Assembly: GCF_002918555.1 (NCBI RefSeq)
Contig: NZ_PQMB01000002.1
Location: 1,031,169-1,095,168, forward strand
Origin: Citrobacter amalonaticus
Lineage (GTDB): Bacteria; Pseudomonadota; Gammaproteobacteria; Enterobacterales; Enterobacteriaceae
Reading direction: 5' to 3'
DNA: 64,000 nucleotides
Of this stretch, positions 9,578 through 20,344 are shown piece after piece. Within the stretch, counting starts at the first letter, position 1. Each line of letters begins with the position of its first letter. Position numbers and translations under genes: made by a program. The notes beneath the pieces are model-generated. The model was not told the origin of the DNA and searched no databases. It saw only the letters and a list, made by a program, of their open reading frames with translations.

Positions 9578-10237
9578 TCAATGTCTGTCGCGTTTGTCGG
9601 CGCGTTTCGCCAGCCAGTCGCCTAGCATTTGCACAACCTGCACCAGCACAATCAGCGCCACCACGGTGACAATCATGACCTGGGTTTCGTAGCGGTAGTA
9701 GCCGTAGCGAATCGCCAGGTCACCCACCCCACCCCCACCGACAATCCCGGCCATCGCCGAGTAGCCAATCAAACTCACCAGCGTAATCGTCAGGCCACGC
9801 AGCAGCCCTGCGCTCGCCTCCGGCAACAGCACGGTACAGATGATTCGCATCGGGCTGGCACCAAATGCTTCTGCGGCCTCAATTATCCCTTTATCCACCT
9901 CGCGCAATGCGCTGTCCACCAGACGGGCGTAAAACGCGATTGCCGCAACGGAAAGCGGCACAGAGGCGGCAATCGGCCCGATAGTATTGCCGAGCAAAAA
10001 CTGCGTGAGCGGCAACAACAGCACCAGCAAAATCACGAAGGGTACGGAGCGAATAATGTTGACCAATACCGAAGAGATAAGATAGACAAAGCGATTCTGC
10101 CAGAACAGATTCCGATCCGTGACGAAAATCAGAAAACCAAGCGGCAACCCGCCGACAATCGCCAGCACGGTAGAGATGCTCAGCATCTGGAAGGTTTCAT
10201 TGAACGCCAGCGTCAAATCCGGCAATAAATCATCCAC
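9578..10237 (-). CDS. sfbC: ABC transporter permease SfbC (MetI-like)
   Basis: Inner-membrane permease of a methionine-type ABC importer, 219 residues with about five hydrophobic helices. The EAA loop that docks with the ATPase is EAAEAFGASPMRII near residue 120. Sequence resembles MetI. It overlaps sfbB by eight bases and is the last gene of the sfbABC operon. The name follows the Salmonella sfbABC islet, which lies next to selU in the same way. Confidence 0.85.
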   Translation of the reverse strand: MDDLLPDLTLAFNETFQMLSISTVLAIVGGLPLGFLIFVTDRNLFWQNRFVYLISSVLVNIIRSVPFVILLVLLLPLTQFLLGNTIGPIAASVPLSVAAIAFYARLVDSALREVDKGIIEAAEAFGASPMRIICTVLLPEASAGLLRGLTITLVSLIGYSAMAGIVGGGGVGDLAIRYGYYRYETQVMIVTVVALIVLVQVVQMLGDWLAKRADKRDRH

Positions 10238-11252
10238 GAATCACCTCCACCTGTGCGGTACGTTGACGAATGTGCTCCACTGCGGCATCCACTGCCGAAG
10301 GGTTTTGTGGCGCAGTGAGCTGCACAACTAAAATCCCCAGGGCGCGCTCGCCGATATACTCAATCTTGCCGTGCAGAATGTTCACCGCCACGCCAAACTT
10401 CACCGCCACTTCTGAAAGCACCGGTTGTTCGGCTGAATCACCGATAAAGAGAATTTTCAGCAATTGACCAGGCAGATGCTCCCGCAGGCGCTCCGGCAGC
10501 GTCAGGTTTAACGTATGTGAAACCAGTTGCTGGGTGAAGGCGTGTTGCGGATGGGCAAAAACGTCAAACACGTCGCCTGACTCCACAACCTTGCCAGCAG
10601 ACATCACCGCCACGCGATCGCAGATAGATTTAATTACGTTCATCTCATGGGTGATCAGCACGATCGTGATCCCCAGCTGTTCGTTGATCTGCTTAAGCAG
10701 GGCGAGAATCGTCGCCGATGTTTCCAGATCCAGCGCTGACGTCGGTTCATCACACAGCAGGACATCCGGATGGTTGGCGATGGCGCGGGCAATGCCGACG
10801 CGCTGCTTCTGACCACCGCTCAGCTGTACCGGAAAGCGGTTCGCCTTATCCGCAAGCCCAACCAGCGCAAGTATCTCCGCAACACGCGGCGCAATTTTGC
10901 TGCGCTCCCAGCCCGCCGCTTTCAGACTGAAGGCGACGTTTTGCGCCACGGTACGGGTATGCATCAGGTTAAAGTGCTGAAAAATCATTCCGATACGCTG
11001 ACGGGCTTTGCGCAGATGACCGCCATCCAACGCAGAGATCTCCACGCCGTTGACTTTCACGCTGCCCTGGCTTGGGCGCGTCAGCGCATTCAGCGTCCGC
11101 AACAGGGTGCTTTTTCCCGCGCCGCTGGTACCGACAATGCCGAATATCTCACCTGCGGCAATATGCAGGCTGACCTCGTCCACCGCCCGGGTTGATGGCC
11201 CACGATCTGCGGCGAAATCGACGCAGACCTTTTCTATTTCAATCATGCTCAC
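10230..11252 (-). CDS. sfbB: ABC transporter ATPase SfbB (MetN-like)
   Basis: ATPase of the importer, 340 residues. Walker A is GTSGAGKST (about 42-50), signature LSGGQKQRV, Walker [13 protein letters not shown] and switch His in ITHEM. After residue ~250 it carries the C-terminal ACT-like regulatory domain seen in MetN, which in that family binds methionine and inhibits transport. It differs from E. coli MetN enough to be a paralogue and not the main metN gene. Operon with sfbA and sfbC. Confidence 0.86.
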   Translation of the reverse strand: MSMIEIEKVCVDFAADRGPSTRAVDEVSLHIAAGEIFGIVGTSGAGKSTLLRTLNALTRPSQGSVKVNGVEISALDGGHLRKARQRIGMIFQHFNLMHTRTVAQNVAFSLKAAGWERSKIAPRVAEILALVGLADKANRFPVQLSGGQKQRVGIARAIANHPDVLLCDEPTSALDLETSATILALLKQINEQLGITIVLITHEMNVIKSICDRVAVMSAGKVVESGDVFDVFAHPQHAFTQQLVSHTLNLTLPERLREHLPGQLLKILFIGDSAEQPVLSEVAVKFGVAVNILHGKIEYIGERALGILVVQLTAPQNPSAVDAAVEHIRQRTAQVEVIRG

Positions 11253-11308
11253 CTCAGAAATGCGAAAAGGGCAGTCGTCGCTGCCCTGTTAATTCCTTTG
11301 CGCAGCGA

Positions 11309-12139
11309 TTATTTCTCTGCGGTCATCCATTCCGGTTTCTGGAAGGCGCTATAAATATTTTTCGGATCGTCGATCACCGCGCGATAAGCTGGCGATTTCA
11401 CCGCTTCAACAATATCTTTCGCGAACGGTTTGTCAGCATCTTCAGAACGTACCGCAATAATATTCTTCAGATTTTCGTCCAGCTGTTCCTGCTTAAGCGC
11501 GCTGGAGAGATCGAGTCCCGCCGCCACGGCAAAGTTACCGTTGACCAGCGCACCGGTCACGCCATCCAGCGTACGCGGCAGCTGTGCGGCCTCCAGTGGT
11601 TTAAACACCAGCCCTTGCGGATTGCTGGCAATATCACGCTCGGACGCTTTGGTCGGGTCGATATTGTCTTTGATGGTGATAAGGTCGATCGCCTGCAGGA
11701 AACGCAGGCCGCGCGCCAGGTTCGTCGGATCGTTTGAAAGGGTAATGATGTCGCCTTTCTTCAGTTCATCCAGACTTTTAATTTTACGTGAGTAGAACCC
11801 CATTCCGGCCGTTGGCACCACAATCAGCTTGCTGAGCTTCAGATCTTTATCCGCGATAAATTTGTCAAAATAGAGTGAGTGCTGGAACAGATTGGCATCA
11901 ATACTCCCGTTTGAGAGCGCCATATTTGGCTGCACGTAGTCACTGAACTCGCGGACCACGACTTTGTATCCTTTCTCTTTAAGCGTTGGGGCAATGGCCT
12001 GTTTAACCATATCTCCATACGGCCCAGGCGCAACGCCGAATACGATAGTGTGCGGATCGCTGTTCGCGTGGGCGAACTGTAGTCCGCAGGCCAGCACAAG
12101 TGCTCCAACGGCAACGCGTAAACTCTGACGCAGTCCCAT
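11309..12139 (-). CDS. sfbA: Substrate-binding protein SfbA (NlpA/MetQ family)
   Basis: Periplasmic ligand-binding protein of the importer, 276 residues of the NlpA/MetQ family (FGVAPGPYGDMVK, then the conserved FSDYVQPNMALSNGSIDANLF region). The N-terminal ~25 residues are an export signal; VLACG could be a poor lipobox for lipid anchoring, while AHA-N fits signal peptidase I, so anchoring is unresolved. In Salmonella SfbA was described as a candidate iron-binding protein; the family instead suggests D/L-methionine or a related compound. GGAG lies seven bases before ATG 12139. Confidence 0.84.
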   Translation of the reverse strand: MGLRQSLRVAVGALVLACGLQFAHANSDPHTIVFGVAPGPYGDMVKQAIAPTLKEKGYKVVVREFSDYVQPNMALSNGSIDANLFQHSLYFDKFIADKDLKLSKLIVVPTAGMGFYSRKIKSLDELKKGDIITLSNDPTNLARGLRFLQAIDLITIKDNIDPTKASERDIASNPQGLVFKPLEAAQLPRTLDGVTGALVNGNFAVAAGLDLSSALKQEQLDENLKNIIAVRSEDADKPFAKDIVEAVKSPAYRAVIDDPKNIYSAFQKPEWMTAEK

Positions 12140-12588
12140 AAATTCTCCATTTTAAATGTTGTGATGCAGTGCATGACACCGTACGGTGCGGCGTCGTTTT
12201 TTCAGCCTGATCAAAAGGCCGTTTCTTAACATGACACAGATCACAGCCTGCTGTCCTTGAAATTATTTCATGATGTTGCGAAGTATGTCGTTGAATGTTC
12301 GGGGAAGGCGTTTGTGCATTTTTCGGGAAGGGGTCGTCGGAAAGTAAAAAACCGGATAACCGCAGTTTACCCGGCTCTGGAAATGAGACTAACTTATAGC
12401 CCGTTACACCCGGCGCTATTGGCGCGGACAGTTTAAATATGGACAACGCAGAGAAACCGGAGCGCAGGATGATTTGCTACGCCTCCGGTTCACACCGCCG
12501 CAAGCGGCGTTCAAAGCGCTGTCGCGTTTTGTGCGGACACTGGCCAAATTCAAAACCGCACGCAAATTAGCCTTAATCGATCAGGCTC
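12140..12588. other. 449-bp gap between sfbA and porin gene
   Basis: No convincing gene. On the minus strand it holds the sfbA promoter region (right of 12140), an intrinsic terminator at 12345-12374 and a second 8-bp hairpin at about 12450-12485 (AACCGGAG with CTCCGGTT). The 215 bases between the porin stop and the terminator could be a long 3' untranslated region or a small RNA. I saw no clear MetJ-type repeats. Confidence 0.5.
12345..12374 (-). terminator. Intrinsic terminator downstream of porin gene
   Basis: On the minus strand CCGGGTAA, a 7-base loop and TTATCCGG form an 8-bp stem with one G-T pair, followed directly by six T residues. It lies about 215 bases after the porin stop codon and before the sfbA promoter. 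Confidence 0.7.
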
Positions 12589-13722
12589 TTAGAAGTCGTA
12601 ACGCAGACGCACCAGGTTCATATCGCCCAGATTGTCGGTGCTGGAGGTGAATACGTGTTCGTAATCAACACGGAAACCGTAATCCAGCTGGAAGCTGATA
12701 CCCACACCGTTATCGGTACGCAGATAATCACGACCATTCACGTATTCAATACGGTCACCCATAAAGTATGGCTGGATGGATTTAACCGCATATTGGCCGA
12801 TTGGGAAGGTATAACCGGCAAAGTATTCCAGACCCCACGCGTCGCCCGCAAAGTAGTCGTTCGCAGACACTTTTTTGGTGGTCATGAAGTTCTGGTACCA
12901 GCCGCCGCCCATGGAGAAGGTCCAGTTATCGGGTTTCCAGCTCAGCGCCGCACCGACGATGTTCTGATCGTAGGTTTTGCTGCCTTCGCCACGCATTTCC
13001 GCACGGGTATAGTTCCACGCCGTACCCCAGGTCAGATCGTCAGTAATACGATAATCCACCCCCAGAGAACCGCCGCCCTTACGTTTATAGCGCAGTCCAT
13101 TATTCGGATTGTAGTCATCGCTGAACAAGTAAGAAGCGTAGAGATCGACATCACCCACGGTTTTCTTGTACTTCAGAGACTTACGGGTACGATAAGAACC
13201 GTCGTAGTCACCATTAATACCGTTACCTGGCGCCTGACCGATCATATCGTAGTCCCAGATATCGGTTTTCACACCCACCACATCATAATAAATGCTGTTC
13301 TGTTGACCGAAGGTCAGCGTCCCCCAGGTTGCACTTTTCAGGCCGGTGTAGAGCATACGGCGCGTGGTGTCGTTCGCTCCGTCGGCATAGTGATTATCCC
13401 AGTTGAACATCGCCGGGAAGTTCACGCCCAGCTCGTAGTAGCTGACCCAGCTAATATCATCAAACAGGTAGTAATCGGCCGCAAAGCGGAAACGGGTACC
13501 GCCATCGAAGCCATTGCGTTTATAACCATTTTTACCATCGTCGCCAGTCATATTCTGGAACTGCGGACGAATACTCCCGCCGACGGTGAAGTTAAGACGG
13601 CTCAGCGGATCGCCGGCCTGGGGATCTTGTTTCAGAACAGTGATTTCCGCATTAGATGCGAAAGACGTCAATGCCACTGCTGCGCCGATCGATGCCGCCA
13701 GCGCTGTTGTTTTTATAGTCAT
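12589..13722 (-). CDS. Outer-membrane porin, single-gene unit
   Basis: A 377-residue outer-membrane beta-barrel of the general porin type. The first ~24 residues are a signal peptide (SFASNA cleavage). Alternating strands with aromatic girdles, the ATWGTLTFGQQNSIYYD segment typical of porins, and the C-terminal LVRLRYDF ending in Phe support barrel assembly by Bam. I chose the ATG at 13722 (MTIKTTALAA) with AAGGAA seven bases upstream; an ATG at 13794 in frame lies in the ERIC-like repeat. It is not OmpC, OmpF or PhoE, and I do not recognise its substrate. It stands alone between sfbA and ybbP, in the same orientation. Confidence 0.8.
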   Translation of the reverse strand: MTIKTTALAASIGAAVALTSFASNAEITVLKQDPQAGDPLSRLNFTVGGSIRPQFQNMTGDDGKNGYKRNGFDGGTRFRFAADYYLFDDISWVSYYELGVNFPAMFNWDNHYADGANDTTRRMLYTGLKSATWGTLTFGQQNSIYYDVVGVKTDIWDYDMIGQAPGNGINGDYDGSYRTRKSLKYKKTVGDVDLYASYLFSDDYNPNNGLRYKRKGGGSLGVDYRITDDLTWGTAWNYTRAEMRGEGSKTYDQNIVGAALSWKPDNWTFSMGGGWYQNFMTTKKVSANDYFAGDAWGLEYFAGYTFPIGQYAVKSIQPYFMGDRIEYVNGRDYLRTDNGVGISFQLDYGFRVDYEHVFTSSTDNLGDMNLVRLRYDF

Positions 13723-13740
13723 TATTTTTCCTTGATAGAT

Positions 13741-13811
13741 TTTCCCTGAATAATTCATGACACTGGCAGACGAACAAGCGTAGCCGGGGCACATGAAGTA
13801 TGACGGGGATA
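13741..13811. repeat. Short truncated ERIC-like repeat
   Basis: About 71 bases retain the outer ERIC-like words CCCTGAATAATTC at one end and CATGAAGTATGACGGGGATA at the other, with the middle mostly lost. It lies immediately upstream of the porin ribosome site. Confidence 0.5.
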
Positions 13812-13974
13812 GCCTGCTAATTATTCAGCATCTAAATATTAACTTTTATTAATCCTGTCGTGTTGTTGGGTTTTTAATGATTTGTGCGGTTAAACATCAA
13901 GGGATTATCAATTAATGCGACTAAAGAAGTGCGCGCCAGTAGAAAAACTGGCGCGAAATCATCACGGAAATGAA

Positions 13975-16389
13975 TTAATTATTGAACTGGCGGAATAACG
14001 CTTTCGCTTTTAACAGGCGTGCACCAAGCCATCCGCCGCAGAGTGAAAGCAGCAGCGCACCGCAAAACGGCAGGGTGATCCACAGCCGCCAGTCTGGCTC
14101 CCAGGGGAAATCGAACACTTTGGTTTGTAGCACTGCCAGCGCCGTCTCCGCACCGATAGCCGCCACCAGTCCGGACACCATTCCCAGCATGGCGAATTCA
14201 CACCACAGGGTCGTACGCAGCAACTTTTTACCCGCGCCCAGCGTGCGCCACACCACCAGTTCCTGATGACGTTGACGCATACCGACCTGGACCTGCGCCA
14301 GCAACAGCAGCATACCGCAGGCGGTTACCAGCACCACCATCACCTCCAGGGCACGGCTAACCTGCTCCAGCACCTGCCCAACCTGTTTGAGGATCGCGCC
14401 GATATCCAGCAGGCTGACGGTCGGAAACTCACGATTGAGCTGGGTTAACATGCTGTTGCCATTCTCCCAGCGGAAGCTGGTCAACCAGCTTTGCGGCTGT
14501 CCATCCAGTGCCCCGGAAGGGAAAATAAAGAAAAAGTTCGGGCGCAGACTTTCCCAGTCCACCTTGCGCAGGCTGGTCACCTGCGCACTGAAGTCCTGCG
14601 TGTCGCCCATGAAGGTTACGCGATCGCCGATCCTGACGTTCAGCCGTTTCGCCAGCCCCTCTTCCATCGAGACTTCCCCCGCCTTTGGCGGCCAGCTACC
14701 GGCGGTGAGCGGATTGTGGCCCGGGCGCGTATCCTGCCAGGTCAGGTTCAGCTCACGATTCAACGCTTCATCCTGATTACCCCCAGTGGGTTTATCATTG
14801 ATGGCCGTCAGGCGCGCCCGCACGATCGGATAAAATGCCTCCGGGATCACCTGATGCTCCGACAGGAACGCTTTCAACGGCGTGACCTGTTCAGAGGCAA
14901 TGTTGATCAGAAAATAGTTCGGACTTTCCGGCGGTAGCTGTTGCTGCCAGCGATCGAGCAGATCGCCGCGTAGCACCAGCAATAGCGCCAGCAGCATAAA
15001 CGAGAGCGAAAAAGCAGACAGCTGGCTCAACGTTGACCAGGGCTGACGCAGCAGACGACTCACCGCCAGGCGAAGCGGCAGCGACGTGAGCGTCAGGCTG
15101 CGCAATACGTTCAGCAACATCCAGCCCAGCACGCCGCACAGTAGCGCCAGCACCACCGTACCGGCCAGAACCGCCCACAGCAGCATACTTCCGCCCATAA
15201 GCCCCGCCAGCAGCGCCACGACCACGACAATCACCACCGGCAGGTAGAACTTCATCGGCCAGACGTTCGCCACCACATCACGACGCAACACCCGCAGCGG
15301 CTGCGTCGCCAGCAGCAGGCGATAAGGACGCAGACCGACAAGCAGAGAGATAACCGTCATGGTACCCAGCGCCCACAGCCATGGCCAAAGACTGGCTGGA
15401 GGCAATGCGGCAGGCAGTACCGGCTTTAGCAGTACCATTAGCGCCTTCTCGAACAGCAGCCCGATAGCGCCTCCGGTAATCGCAGAGAGCGCCAGCACCA
15501 TCAGCCACTGACCAACAATGAGCCTGCGCAGCTGCGCCCTGCCCGCACCCAGCGTCTTCAGAATAGCAACCAGATCATAACGACTGCGGCAGTAGTGCCC
15601 CATCGCCACCGCCACGGCAGCCACCGCCAGCAGCAGCGTTAACAGCGCCGAAAGCAGGAGAAATTGTTGTGAACGCTCAAGGGATTTTCCCAGCGCCCCT
15701 TCATCCTGCTCCAGACCGTACCAGCGATGTTCCGGCTTCAGCTGCGGTAGCAGCCATTTCTCATAACCCTCCAGCTGTTGCGGCGTGCCGCCAAACTTAT
15801 AGCGCCAGGTGACGCGACTGCCCGGCTGTACGGCACCGGTTTTCGCCACATCCGCGATATTCATCATCAGACGCGGCGCCATCTGGAACGGGTTAAAGCC
15901 AGAGTCCGGCTCCTGTACCACCTCTCCGGCAATATGCAGCGTCGCGTCGCCAACGTCGATGGAATCGCCTGTTTTGAGATTAAGCAATGCCATCAGACGC
16001 GGGGCCAGCAGTACGCTTCCCGGCACAGGCTTTAGCCCCGGCGGACTGGTCTGTAATTCACCATACATCGGATAAACAGCATCCACTGCTTTGACGTTTG
16101 CCAGCTGCGGCGTATCCCCCGCAAAGGTCATCGTGGCAAACGTCAGCTGTTCACCCACGTTTAATCCCCTTTTGCGGGCTTCTTCAATCCAGGCTTTCGG
16201 CACTTCGCGTGAGCTTTGCAGCGCCCGGTCTCCCGCCATAAATTCGCGGCTTTGTTGACTCAGCCCCTTTTCCATACGATCGCTGATATTGCCCAACGCC
16301 AGCACGCAGGCCACTGCCAGACTTAGCGCCAGCCAGACAATCAGTAATGAAGGTGAGCGCCATTCGCGCCAGAACCAGCGAGCAATCAT
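13975..16389 (-). CDS. ybbP: ABC transporter permease YbbP
   Basis: An 804-residue inner-membrane protein of the MacB/FtsX-like permease class. It has an N-terminal helix, a long periplasmic domain, a cluster of helices around residues 240-470, a second periplasmic domain, and three C-terminal helices. The partner ATPase ybbA overlaps its start by four bases. By family this is an extrusion or mechanotransmission system and not an importer; its substrate in E. coli is unsettled, though the YbbAP pair has been linked with the lipase-like TesA next door. Length equals E. coli YbbP. Confidence 0.93.
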   Translation of the reverse strand: MIARWFWREWRSPSLLIVWLALSLAVACVLALGNISDRMEKGLSQQSREFMAGDRALQSSREVPKAWIEEARKRGLNVGEQLTFATMTFAGDTPQLANVKAVDAVYPMYGELQTSPPGLKPVPGSVLLAPRLMALLNLKTGDSIDVGDATLHIAGEVVQEPDSGFNPFQMAPRLMMNIADVAKTGAVQPGSRVTWRYKFGGTPQQLEGYEKWLLPQLKPEHRWYGLEQDEGALGKSLERSQQFLLLSALLTLLLAVAAVAVAMGHYCRSRYDLVAILKTLGAGRAQLRRLIVGQWLMVLALSAITGGAIGLLFEKALMVLLKPVLPAALPPASLWPWLWALGTMTVISLLVGLRPYRLLLATQPLRVLRRDVVANVWPMKFYLPVVIVVVVALLAGLMGGSMLLWAVLAGTVVLALLCGVLGWMLLNVLRSLTLTSLPLRLAVSRLLRQPWSTLSQLSAFSLSFMLLALLLVLRGDLLDRWQQQLPPESPNYFLINIASEQVTPLKAFLSEHQVIPEAFYPIVRARLTAINDKPTGGNQDEALNRELNLTWQDTRPGHNPLTAGSWPPKAGEVSMEEGLAKRLNVRIGDRVTFMGDTQDFSAQVTSLRKVDWESLRPNFFFIFPSGALDGQPQSWLTSFRWENGNSMLTQLNREFPTVSLLDIGAILKQVGQVLEQVSRALEVMVVLVTACGMLLLLAQVQVGMRQRHQELVVWRTLGAGKKLLRTTLWCEFAMLGMVSGLVAAIGAETALAVLQTKVFDFPWEPDWRLWITLPFCGALLLSLCGGWLGARLLKAKALFRQFNN

Positions 16390-17072
16390 GCTTCCTCCTG
16401 CAACAGCCCGTTCACCAGCCGCAAACGCCTGTCACAGCGCGCGGCCAGCTGCGGGTCATGTGTCACCAGGATTAGCGTGGTGCCATGCTCGCGATTAAGG
16501 GAGAACAGCAAATCAGCAATTTTATCGCCAGTCTGCCGATCGAGATTGCCCGTCGGCTCATCGGCAAACAGCACATCCGGCTGTCCGTTAAAGGCCCGAG
16601 CCAGCGCCACGCGCTGCTGCTCGCCGCCGGAAAGCTGCGCCGGAAGGTGATCAAGACGTTTCCCCAGCCCCAGCTGTTCCAGCAGGGCTTTCGCGCCGTC
16701 CCGACTATGGCTGCCGTTTTCTCCACGCAACAGCGCAGGGAGTTCAACGTTTTCCAGCGCGTTAAGCGTTGGAATCAACATAAAGGACTGGAAGACAAAA
16801 CCCACGTGCCGCGCCCGCAGCTGCGCGCGCGCCTCTTCATCCATGCTGTGTAGCGGTTGCCCCACCAGGTTCACCTCGCCGCTGGAGCCGTCATCCAGTC
16901 CAGCGAGGATAGCCAGCAGCGTAGATTTTCCCGAACCCGATTCACCAATCAGCGCAATGGTCTCGGCGCGTTTGACAACCAGTTCAACTCCGGTAAGGAT
17001 GGAGAGCTCATGCTCACCCTGACCGACGGACTTCTTAAGATGATGAACTTCAACAATGTTTTCCGCTGGCAT
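16386..17072 (-). CDS. ybbA: ABC transporter ATPase YbbA
   Basis: A 228-residue ATPase of the LolD/MacB group. Walker A GESGSGKST, signature [14 protein letters not shown], Walker B VLFADEPTGNLD and the switch VTHD are all present. It is coupled to ybbP by a four-base overlap. Its first 33 bases overlap the divergent tesA gene, so the start regions of both genes are read on opposite strands; the promoters must lie inside each other's coding sequence. Confidence 0.94.
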   Translation of the reverse strand: MPAENIVEVHHLKKSVGQGEHELSILTGVELVVKRAETIALIGESGSGKSTLLAILAGLDDGSSGEVNLVGQPLHSMDEEARAQLRARHVGFVFQSFMLIPTLNALENVELPALLRGENGSHSRDGAKALLEQLGLGKRLDHLPAQLSGGEQQRVALARAFNGQPDVLFADEPTGNLDRQTGDKIADLLFSLNREHGTTLILVTHDPQLAARCDRRLRLVNGLLQEEA

Positions 17073-17663
17073 TTGCCTTTCCTGTTTCTGATTCTGTTAA
17101 CCTTCCGCGTCGCCGCGGCGGACACGTTATTAATTCTGGGTGACAGCCTGAGTGCCGGATATCGTATGTCCGCCAGTGCCGCCTGGCCTGCGCTGCTCAA
17201 CGATAAGTGGCAGAGCAAAACACAGGTGGTCAATGCCAGCATCAGCGGCGACACGTCGCAACAAGGGCTGGCGCGTCTTCCTGCGCTGCTGGAACAGCAT
17301 CAGCCACGCTGGGTACTGGTCGAACTGGGCGGCAACGATGGCCTGCGCGGTTTTCAACCTCAGCAGGTTGAGCAGACGCTGCGCAAAGTGCTACAGGATG
17401 TGCAAGCCGCCAATGCCCAGCCGCTGCTGATGCAAATTCGTCTGCCCGCGAACTACGGTCGCCGTTATAATGAAACCTTTAGCGCTATTTATCCAAAGCT
17501 TGCCAAAGAGTTTGATATTCCTCTGTTACCCTTTTTTATGGAAGAGGTCTATCTGAAACCGCAATGGATGCAGGATGACGGAATTCATCCGAATCGCGAT
17601 GCTCAATCGTTTATTGCCGACTGGATGGCGAAGCGATTGACCCCTTTTCTATATCCTGAATAA
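17040..17663 (+). CDS. tesA: Periplasmic thioesterase I / protease I / lysophospholipase L1
   Basis: A GDSL hydrolase of the periplasm acting on acyl thioesters and lysophospholipids. The signal peptide runs to AAA-DTLL; the mature protein opens with ILGDSLSAGYR holding the nucleophile Ser, GGNDG holds the oxyanion Asn, and DGIHPN has the catalytic Asp and His. Start ATG 17040 (MMNFNNVFRW) as in E. coli. The last residues (LYPE then TAA) are unlike the E. coli tail because the stop codon lies inside an ERIC-like repeat that begins at 17651. Confidence 0.95.
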   Translation: MMNFNNVFRWHLPFLFLILLTFRVAAADTLLILGDSLSAGYRMSASAAWPALLNDKWQSKTQVVNASISGDTSQQGLARLPALLEQHQPRWVLVELGGNDGLRGFQPQQVEQTLRKVLQDVQAANAQPLLMQIRLPANYGRRYNETFSAIYPKLAKEFDIPLLPFFMEEVYLKPQWMQDDGIHPNRDAQSFIADWMAKRLTPFLYPE

Positions 17664-17758
17664 TTCGAGTTGCAGGAAGGCGGCTGGCAGGGACGAGGCC
17701 CAGGGATGGACCGGGTAACAAAGCCAACGCACAGGCAACCTGAAGTATGACGGGTATA
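17651..17758. repeat. ERIC-like repeat supplying the tesA stop codon
   Basis: Ends ATATCCTGAATAATTCGAG and CAACCTGAAGTATGACGGG plus TATA are ERIC/IRU type, with a non-canonical centre. The element starts inside tesA: the TAA of its TGAATAATTCG word ends that gene. Confidence 0.65.
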
Positions 17759-17804
17759 GTTAACCACGACTCTTAAATCAACGGAGATCCTGACAGGTAA
17801 AGTT

Positions 17805-19488
<1,684 letters not shown>

Positions 19489-19496
19489 TCTGTTTT

Positions 19497-19562
19497 GCCC
19501 GGCAGCGATTTCGCTTACCGGGCTTTCCGGACAGGATAAGGCGTCAGCCGCTCCCGGCATGA
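19497..19562. repeat. REP-like palindrome / shared terminator
   Basis: GCCCGGCAGCG and CGCTTACCGGGC form a REP-type hairpin, followed by a second degenerate unit ending CCCGGCAT. It separates the convergent cnoX and fetB genes and may terminate both. Confidence 0.6.
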
Positions 19563-19564
19563 CA

Positions 19565-20344
19565 TCACGATTTCTTTAAATGCGTCACCACCAGCTGGTG
19601 GCGCGAATTATAGAACTTCCGATAGGTTAAATAGCAGGCAATGATGGTCGACAGGCTTGCCGTTGAGAGCAGCATAAAAGTGACCATAATCTGATACTTA
19701 ATCGCTTTTACCGGATCAATACCGGCAAAAATCAGCCCGGACATCATTCCCGGTAAACTCACCAGCCCCACCGTTTTCGCCGAATCGATTGTCGGAATCA
19801 GCGATGCGCGAATGCTGTCGCGAATCAGCCCGGCGGAGGCCATTTTTGGCGTTGCTCCCAGACTGAGTTTCTCCTGAATTTGCTGCTGTTCGCTGTTAAA
19901 ACGCTGGCCGAGATTGTTGTAACACAACCCAACCGCGACCATTGCATTTCCCGCAATCATCCCGGAAATCGGGATCACCTGCATGGGGGTAAACTCAATC
20001 GATCCCGACAGCACCAGCACCGCCAGGGTTAAACCCGCCCCTGAGGTAATGGCGATAAACGAAGAGAAAAACGCCTTGTCGATATATTTGCTGCGCTTCT
20101 GCGCGTTATACGCGGCGTTAAAACAGATAAACAGCACCATCAACAGGGTAAGAATTGCGTGGTTAACGCCGAAAATGTATTTCAATACATAACCGACAAT
20201 AATAAGTTGAATAACCGCCCGGCAGACGCTCCACAGAATATCTTTTTCCAGCGCCAGTTTCTCTTTATGGCTAATGAGAATAGCCACTACCACCAGCATC
20301 ATCGCTAATGCCAGTGATTCGTTAGTCATATTATGCTCGTTCAT
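19565..20344 (-). CDS. fetB: Iron exporter permease FetB
   Basis: A 259-residue membrane protein with about seven hydrophobic helices, matching E. coli FetB (YbbM). With FetA it forms an ABC exporter that lowers cellular iron and raises resistance to peroxide stress. Start ATG 20344 (MNEHNMTNESLAL); an upstream ATG at 20371 lies in fetA and is not conserved. It overlaps the end of fetA by 14 bases, so the pair is translationally coupled. Confidence 0.93.
   Translation of the reverse strand: MNEHNMTNESLALAMMLVVVAILISHKEKLALEKDILWSVCRAVIQLIIVGYVLKYIFGVNHAILTLLMVLFICFNAAYNAQKRSKYIDKAFFSSFIAITSGAGLTLAVLVLSGSIEFTPMQVIPISGMIAGNAMVAVGLCYNNLGQRFNSEQQQIQEKLSLGATPKMASAGLIRDSIRASLIPTIDSAKTVGLVSLPGMMSGLIFAGIDPVKAIKYQIMVTFMLLSTASLSTIIACYLTYRKFYNSRHQLVVTHLKKS

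Noticed and set aside
12140-12300. MetJ boxes controlling sfbA
   Set aside because: No tandem AGACGTCT-like octamers could be found by eye, so methionine control is not claimed.
12003-12446. 147-codon minus-strand frame upstream of sfbA
   Set aside because: It crosses the terminator and sfbA promoter, overlaps sfbA in another frame and has no recognisable domain.
12655-13749. 364-codon open frame on the plus strand
   Set aside because: It is antisense to the porin gene; the barrel protein has a signal peptide, ribosome site and terminal Phe, while this frame shows no family pattern.
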